Below, piece by piece: positions 4,999 to 9,387 of a DNA stretch of 9,387 bases. The notes beneath the pieces were generated by a model. The model saw only the letters and a program-made list of their open reading frames with translations. It was not told the DNA's origin and ran no database searches. Where the stretch lies: NCBI GenBank assembly GCA_051953655.1, contig JBQCIO010000338.1, forward strand, positions 1-9,387, in the 5' to 3' direction. Within the stretch, counting starts at the first letter, position 1. Each line of letters opens with the position of its first letter. The translations under genes and the position numbers were made by a program. This stretch comes from JBQCHF01 sp051953655. GTDB lineage: Bacteria > Actinomycetota > Actinomycetes > Motilibacterales > Motilibacteraceae.

Positions 4999-6789
4999 GT
5001 GACCGCTGCCGACCCGCTTGTCGCCGAGCGCCTGGAGCGCTACCGGCCGGAGTGCCTGTCGGCGTCCCGGTGGGCGGCGGCGCGCGAGGTCGTGCTGGCG
5101 GCGGTGCGGGTGTGCGAGCCGGTGGACGCCGAGGACGCGAAGGGCCTGGTGTCGCGGGCGTGCCTGTTCCTGGCCGGGCCGTGCGGCTGGGCCGGGACCG
5201 GTGCTCCTGACATGCATGGGCTGCTGACCGAGACGGCGATCGCGGCGCACCTGGACCGGCTGAAGGCAGCGGCGAAGTCGGGCAAGACGCGTGAGAACCA
5301 CCGGGCGGACCTGCGCCGGCTGGCTCGGGCGGTCAACGGCACGCACCGGCCGAAGCGGGCCCGCGGCGAGGCGCCGGTCGAGCCGGTCTCGGCGCTGCTG
5401 CTGTCCGCCGTGGCGTGGCCCGCGCCGTTCACCGCGATGGTGGCCGCGCTCGGTCAGCTGCAGGGCCGGGCGGTGTCGCGGGAGGCGCTGGACCCCCTCG
5501 CGGCCTGGTTGGCGGTGAATGCAGCCACGGATGGCCCCGGCACGGTGCGCCCGCTCGATGCCGCCGCCGCGTTCGCGGGGGTGGTCCCTGTCGCAGTGGA
5601 AGTGGTGGTCCCGGCCGCTCGCACGCCCCGTCCCCGAACCTCTCCCACATCGACCGCGAAGCCTGCGACCGTCCCGACCGCCCTGCCGACACCGGGGCGG
5701 CCGGTGTCGCGGGCTGCGGCGTTGCGGCACGCGAAGGCCGCCGCGGCGGCGGCCGCCGCGGTGACCACCGGGCCGGCGCTGGCCCCGGCCCCGGACCTGG
5801 ACGCGTTGCCGGCCGAGGTGCGGGCGGCGGTCCTGGCCTACCGGCCCCGCGGGGTCAGCGACGCGGAGTGGGCGCCGCTGGCCGGCCTGGCCCGCCGGCT
5901 GATCGCCGGCTACGCCCCGGCCAGCCCGGCGAACGCCGGGCACGTCGGCTCGCACGTGGCCACGTTCCTGCGCTGGGCCGCGCACTGGCCAGGCCGGGCC
6001 GACGCCACCGCGCTGCTGCGGCCCGAGGAGCTCCTGGTCCCCGGCCTGGTCGACAGCTACGTCGCGACACTCACGGCACCGGATGCGAGCAAGGCCACGG
6101 TGCGTTCGGTGCTGCGCCGCGCGGTCCGGTCGCTGTCGGCCGGGCCGGCCCCGGCCACCGTCGCCTACCAGCCGGTTGCCGCCCCCTACGACCGCGCCGA
6201 GTGCGCCCGGCTGGTGCGCCTGGCCCGCAACCAGCCCACCCTGGACGGGCGCCGCGCCCTGTCCCTGCTCGTCGGCCTCGGGCTGGGAGCCGGCCTGGAC
6301 GGGCGCGACCTGCGCCACCTCACCCGAGACAGCTTCACCGACCTGGAGATCGGCGAGCCGGCCCCGGCCCTGACCGTCACCGTCGGCGGCACCGAGCGTC
6401 CCCGCACCGTCGTGGTCGCCCGCGCCTACGAGCCGCTGGTCCGCGAAGCCCTGGCCCTGCACGACCAGGCCCGCCGCGGGCGCACCGCCCCGCTTCTGGG
6501 CCGCAAGGCCGACCACCGCAACGTCACCACCCCCGCCGTGGCCGCCGCGGTCACCGCCCAGGCCGGGGTCGCCGTCCAGGTCGAGGTCAACCGGCTGCGC
6601 GCGACCTGGCTGGTGGCGTGCATGAGCGCGAACGTGCCGCTCGCGGCGCTGCTGGCCGCCGCCGGGCTGCGCTCGGCGCGCACCCTGACCGACCTGCTGG
6701 CGCACTGCCCCGCCCCCGACCCGGCCCAGGTCAACGCCGCCCTGGCGCACCTGACCACCGCCACCGCCGACGACGGCGGTGACCGGTGA
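4999..6789 (+). CDS. Degenerate tyrosine-recombinase-like accessory protein of a DDE transposon (about 596 aa)
   Basis: Two helical regions resemble each other: residues about 5-115 (ERLERYRPECLSASRW ... RENHRADLRRLARAVNG) and 270-381 (AAVLAYRPRGVSDAEW ... SKATVRSVLRRAVRSL). Both look like recombinase core-binding (SAM-like) domains, joined by an Ala/Pro-rich linker at about 200-268. Residues 397-590 follow the tyrosine-recombinase catalytic layout, with LLVGLGLGAGLDGRDLRHL as box I and NRLRATWLVACMSANV as box II. However, the box I Arg position is Asp434, the box II His is Asn531 (Arg534 is kept), the LGH motif reads AGL, and no Tyr follows residue 478, so cleavage by a Tyr nucleophile is unlikely. 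A DNA-binding helper role in transposition is inferred. The GTG start at 4999 is a guess from where the similarity between repeats begins; the frame is open to 4846. It overlaps the transposase gene by 4 nt. Confidence 0.7.
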   Translation: MTAADPLVAERLERYRPECLSASRWAAAREVVLAAVRVCEPVDAEDAKGLVSRACLFLAGPCGWAGTGAPDMHGLLTETAIAAHLDRLKAAAKSGKTRENHRADLRRLARAVNGTHRPKRARGEAPVEPVSALLLSAVAWPAPFTAMVAALGQLQGRAVSREALDPLAAWLAVNAATDGPGTVRPLDAAAAFAGVVPVAVEVVVPAARTPRPRTSPTSTAKPATVPTALPTPGRPVSRAAALRHAKAAAAAAAAVTTGPALAPAPDLDALPAEVRAAVLAYRPRGVSDAEWAPLAGLARRLIAGYAPASPANAGHVGSHVATFLRWAAHWPGRADATALLRPEELLVPGLVDSYVATLTAPDASKATVRSVLRRAVRSLSAGPAPATVAYQPVAAPYDRAECARLVRLARNQPTLDGRRALSLLVGLGLGAGLDGRDLRHLTRDSFTDLEIGEPAPALTVTVGGTERPRTVVVARAYEPLVREALALHDQARRGRTAPLLGRKADHRNVTTPAVAAAVTAQAGVAVQVEVNRLRATWLVACMSANVPLAALLAAAGLRSARTLTDLLAHCPAPDPAQVNAALAHLTTATADDGGDR

Positions 6790-8464
6790 TCCGACGCTGC
6801 GAGTTCGCCCGAGCCCTGGCCCTCATCGAGCGCTCCGGGGTGCACACCGACCTCGAGGAGCTGCTGCGCCCGCCCGGCAAGGGCGGCGCCCCCCGGCAGC
6901 TGCGCGTGGAGGTGTTCCTGGCCGCCGCGCTGACCGCGGTGCACCACAAGAAGACCCTGTCCCTGGTCAACATCCACCAGGTCCTCACCCGCGACCTGGC
7001 CCGCTCCTACCAGACCGCCCTCGGCGTGCGCGTGCACGGCGAGCCGATCAGCATCCGCCAGGTCCGCTACCTGCTCGAAGCGATCGAGCGCAAGCTCGCC
7101 CACACCCAGGGCCGCCGACCCGACCTGGCCGACGCAGACCGCGCCGAACGCCGAGCAGCGCTGCAGAACATCATGGACAAGCTGCTGGCCGCGACCATGC
7201 CCGCGCACCTGCCCGCCCACGGCCGCTACGCCGTGGACGCCACCGCCATCGAGTCCGCCGCCCGCGGCAAGCGCAGCAACCGCGCCGCCGACACCGCCGA
7301 CACCAGGGCCGTCGCGGCCGCGGAGAACCAGGCCAGCGACGAGGACATCGACGCCCACGCCGAGGAAGGCGGCCGGGCGTTCGACCCGGACGCCCGCTGG
7401 GGCTACCGCACCAAGACCTACGACAACCGCACCAGCAGCTGCTTCGGCTACCAGGTCATCGCCTACACCCGCATCAAGCCCACCCGCTCGGACACCGACG
7501 AGCCGCTGCTCACCGAACGCATCGCCGTGGTCCCGGCCAACGCCAGCGCCATCGAACCCGCCCTCGCCCTGCTCGACCGGCTGCGCACCACCGGCCCGGC
7601 CACCCCGGTCGAGATCGCCGCCGACCGCGGCTTCTCCTACGCCGTCGAGGAACGCTGGGCCTACGAGCTGCGCGCCCGCGGCGTCGAGCAGGTCCTGGAC
7701 CTGCACCCCAACGACTACGGCGTGCGCGACTTCGACGGGATCAAGATGATCGCCGGCACCCCGCACTGCCCCGCCATGCCCGACCAGCTCGTCGACATCC
7801 GCCGCCCCGCCCAGCTCTCCGCCGGCAAGCTCAAGGCCAACCCCACCGCCCGGGAGAAGGCTGAGCACGCCGCGAAGGTCACCGCCCTGGACGACTTCAA
7901 GGACAAGATCGCCCAGCGCGAGGTGTACGCGTTCCGCCGCGTCACCGGCCCGGACGCCACCGGCAAGGAACGCTACGAGTGCCCCGCCCGCGCCGGCAAG
8001 ATCGTCTGCGCGCACTGCCCGCTGTCCCAGCACCTGCCCGAGGACACCCCGACGGTCCAGAACCCGCCCGAGGCCGACACCGCCCCCACCGCCTGCCGCC
8101 AGCGCACCATCACCATCCCCGGCGATGTCACCCCCAAGCTGCGCCAGCAGCTGCGCTGGGGCAGCCCCGAATGGATCACCTCAGCCGCCGCACCCACGTC
8201 GAAGGCAGCTTCGGCAACCTCAAGAACCCCGACACCGAGAACGTCCGCCGCGGCTGGACCCGCCTGGTCGGCCTGGTCAAGACCAGCCTCATGCTCGTCA
8301 TCGCCCAAGCCGCCGCGAACCTGCGCCTGCTGCGCGCCTGGGCCGCCCGCACCGGCGACCGCACCGACCCGCTCACCGCCCTGGACCCCGAAGACCACGG
8401 CTTCGAAGAGATCGAACCCGCAGCCGGCGGCACCGGCGCCACCAGCCCACCCGCCGCCGCCTGA
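6786..8464 (+). pseudogene. DDE-type transposase, frameshifted near the C-terminus
   Basis: A GTG start at 6786 overlaps the upstream TGA (GTGA), indicating translational coupling. The N-terminus is helical. HGRYAVDATAIES holds the first Asp (151) and PVEIAADRGFSYAVEERW the second (280). A cysteine-rich stretch follows (C399, C408, C411, C437), and then LRWGSPEW at 457-463. After Trp463 (codon 8172-8174) the frame loses sense. The expected RRTHVEGSFGNLKNPDTENV, with the catalytic Glu codon at 8201, continues in the -1 frame through LVKTSLMLVIAQAAANLRLL to TGA at 8464. The original frame runs on without homology to 8735. A net loss of 3n+1 nt between about 8175 and 8190 explains this. A sequencing error or a -1 frameshift is possible, but no slippery heptamer is seen at the join. 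The exact IS family is not assigned. Confidence 0.82.
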
Positions 8465-8633
8465 CCCGCCCCACCACAACCCGCACCGACACCTGACAGC
8501 CCGCCGGCCCCGCGCCGACGGGCCAGAAGCGCTTGGCATGAACGGCGGACTCGCAGCCCGCGTGGCCGCCGACGAGGCCCCGGCACCGGCACGGGCAGCC
8601 CGACCCCGCGCTCACCACCGCCCGGACAGCACA

Positions 8634-8677
8634 GAACCCCCCGCACGAAGACCACCAGGTCTTCCCGCGAGGGGTTC
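8634..8677 (-). terminator. Terminator hairpin downstream of tRNA-Ser, repeat copy 2
   Basis: On the - strand, GAACCCCTCGCG and the GCGGGGGGTTC region form the outer stem and GAAGACC-TGGT-GGTCTTC the inner stem. It begins 40 nt downstream of the tRNA-Ser 3' end, the position expected for its terminator. The outer arms and the trailing GGACAGCAC match the hairpin at 2525-2571. Confidence 0.8.
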
Positions 8678-8716
8678 CGTCACCTCAGCCGGGGACCTTC
8701 CGTCAGTACCCCGCAG

Positions 8717-8803
8717 CGGTGGCGGTGGGATTTGAACCCACGGACGGGTTGCCCCGTCACACGCTTTCGAGGCGTGCTCCTTAGGCCGCTCGGACACACC
8801 ACC
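8717..8803 (-). tRNA. tRNA-Ser (anticodon CGA)
   Basis: The - strand folds as a class II tRNA of 87 nt. Acceptor GGTGGTG pairs with CGCCACC, with discriminator G. The anticodon stem CACGC/GCGTG encloses the loop CTCGAAA with anticodon CGA. A long variable arm has GACGGG and CCCGTC paired. The T-arm is GTGGG-TTCAAAT-CCCAC. The CCA end is not encoded. It reads UCG serine codons. The gene starts 10 nt after the tadA stop, so the two may be co-transcribed, and a terminator hairpin follows. No copy of its 3' end was found elsewhere in the window. Confidence 0.96.
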
Positions 8804-8813
8804 GCGGCGAAGC

Positions 8814-9320
8814 CTACCTGACGTCGCGGGCGTCCTCGAAGAACGACCGGAGCAGCTCCGAGCACGGCCCGGCGAGCACGCCGCTCACCACTTCGGGGCG
8901 GCTGTTGAGCCGGCGGTCGCGGACGACGTCCCACAGCGAGCCGACCGCGCCGGCCTTGGGGTCCCAGGCGCCGAAGACCAGCCGCGGGACGCGCGCCAGC
9001 ACGATCGCGCCGGCGCACATGGTGCACGGCTCGAGGGTGACGACCAGGGTGCAGCCCTCGAGCCGCCAGGTCCCCAGCGCCCCGGCCGCCGCCCGGATCG
9101 CCACGACCTCGGCGTGCGCCGTGGGGTCGCCCTCGGCCTCGCGGGCGTTGCGCCCCGCGCCCAGCACCTGCCCGTCCGGGCCCACGACGACGCAGCCGAC
9201 CGGGACGTCGCCGGTGGCCGGAGCCTTCGCGGCCTCGGCCAGGGCCAGCCGCATCCACGCCTCGTCCTGCGGTCGTGCGGGGCCGGGGCCCGCGAGCGGA
9301 CCCGCTCCGGCGGCGGGCAC
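8814..9320 (-). CDS. tadA: tRNA-specific adenosine deaminase TadA (168 aa)
   Basis: A zinc-dependent cytidine/deoxycytidylate-deaminase-fold enzyme. TAHAEVVAI gives the zinc-ligand His69 and proton-shuttle Glu71, and LEPCTMCAGA gives zinc ligands Cys99 and Cys102. DVPVGCVVV and GRNAREAEGDPTAHAE are typical of TadA, and the length is normal for the family. The family converts A34 to inosine in tRNA-Arg(ACG), allowing one tRNA to read CGU, CGC and CGA. The GTG start at 9320 shares one base with the TAG stop of the upstream gene, indicating tight coupling. About 20 Pro/Ala/Gly-rich residues precede the conserved domain, so Met23 is an alternative start. tRNA-Ser follows 10 nt after the stop. A guanine deaminase is the main alternative for this fold, but the motifs and context favour TadA. 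Confidence 0.93.
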   Translation of the reverse strand: MPAAGAGPLAGPGPARPQDEAWMRLALAEAAKAPATGDVPVGCVVVGPDGQVLGAGRNAREAEGDPTAHAEVVAIRAAAGALGTWRLEGCTLVVTLEPCTMCAGAIVLARVPRLVFGAWDPKAGAVGSLWDVVRDRRLNSRPEVVSGVLAGPCSELLRSFFEDARDVR

Positions 9321-9387
9321 TAGCGCAGGGCGTCGACGAGGTCGGCGAAGCCGGCCGCCTCCGCGATGGCGCCGACCGCCTCGCCGG
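9320..9387 (-). CDS. C-terminal end of a probable tRNA adenosine deaminase-associated protein (partial)
   Basis: The window edge cuts this gene. The last 21 residues are visible (GEAVGAIAEAAGFADLVDAL then Arg and TAG). The stop overlaps the tadA GTG by one base (TAGTG). In actinomycetes a small 'tRNA adenosine deaminase-associated protein' commonly sits directly upstream of tadA, and the tail fits that family. The call rests mostly on position, because so little sequence is present. Confidence 0.6.
   Translation of the reverse strand, partial: GEAVGAIAEAAGFADLVDALR

Larger units (their letters stand above)
4999..8464 (+). mobile_element. Two-gene insertion element: recombinase-like accessory gene plus DDE transposase (ends not defined)
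   Basis: Two overlapping + strand genes encode a tyrosine-recombinase-like protein and a DDE transposase. Only the coding extent is given. The true ends should lie between 4809 and 4999 on the left and between 8465 and 8633 on the right. I found no convincing terminal inverted repeat or target duplication. The transposase frame is broken, so this is probably an inactive copy. The 8465-8633 stretch after the transposase holds no supported gene and should contain the right end. Confidence 0.65.

Noticed and set aside
4825..6750. Long open frame of 641 codons on the - strand across the recombinase-like gene, and another at 6426-8033
   Set aside because: Both are Gly/Arg/Gln/Val-rich low-complexity translations opposite well-structured + strand proteins. 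This is the usual GC-rich antisense artefact.
8125..8140. C-rich run as a -1 slippery site (CACCCCCAAG)
   Set aside because: The codon phase does not fit X-XXY-YYZ, and the conserved frame 0 sequence continues for more than 10 codons after it.
8172..8182. TGGATCACCTC, identical to part of the 16S rRNA 3' end
   Set aside because: It encodes the conserved Trp and neighbours of the transposase, and there is no further rRNA similarity on either side.
4884..8552. Possible terminal inverted repeats: 4884-4904 against the reverse complement of 8532-8552, 15 of 21 positions alike
   Set aside because: In two GC-rich stretches of about 150 bp such a match is expected by chance, and no target-site duplication flanks it.
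8184..8735. C-terminal extension of the transposase in its original frame
   Set aside because: It is Pro/Ala/Ser-rich without motifs, while the conserved transposase C-terminus continues in the -1 frame over the same bases.
8612..8797. 61-codon frame over tRNA-Ser and its terminator
   Set aside because: It is fully explained as translation of the tRNA gene and hairpin.
1..9387. CRISPR array or prophage genes
   Set aside because: No regularly spaced short repeats and no phage structural or lysis motifs were seen.

Overview
This window comes from a high-GC actinomycete. The signs are G/C-rich third positions throughout, frequent GTG starts, a DUF222/13E12-type HNH gene, and a tRNA-Ser(CGA)-tadA-(tadA-associated protein) arrangement. 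A Geodermatophilales- or Pseudonocardiales-like genome is plausible, but the genus cannot be fixed from the sequence alone.

Left part (1-1456): the 3' part of a DUF222-HNH endonuclease-family gene on the + strand, followed 14 nt after its stop by a 23-bp hairpin. Middle part (1639-4808): six small genes on the - strand. In transcription order they are a 201-aa unknown protein, a 98-aa unknown protein (partner B), a cold-shock-domain-like protein, a 233-aa protein with a beta-sandwich-like C-terminus, a 317-bp spacer holding a strong hairpin, a 156-aa protein whose C-terminal half is a paralogue of partner B, and a second cold-shock-like protein. The pair 'partner + cold-shock-like protein' is thus present twice, with almost the same 37-38 nt intergenic gap. 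This is a duplicated two-gene cassette.

Right part (4999-8464): a two-gene mobile element on the + strand. The first gene encodes a large protein with a tyrosine-recombinase-like C-terminus that lacks most catalytic residues, including the tyrosine, and it has two core-binding-like helical regions. The second gene overlaps it by 4 nt (GTGA) and encodes a DDE-type transposase. The transposase frame is broken near 8175-8190, just before the final catalytic Glu, so this copy is probably inactive unless the break is a sequencing error or a frameshifting site.

Far right (8634-9387), core chromosome on the - strand: the C-terminal end of a probable tadA-associated protein, tadA itself, tRNA-Ser(CGA) 10 nt downstream, and a terminator hairpin. 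The outer arms and flank of this terminator recur at 2515-2571, where no tRNA is visible. The accessory genes therefore lie on the 3' side of a tRNA gene, a common integration setting, although I found no att-like duplication of the tRNA end.

The most unusual items are the catalytically degenerate recombinase-like partner of the DDE transposase and the duplicated cold-shock/partner cassette.
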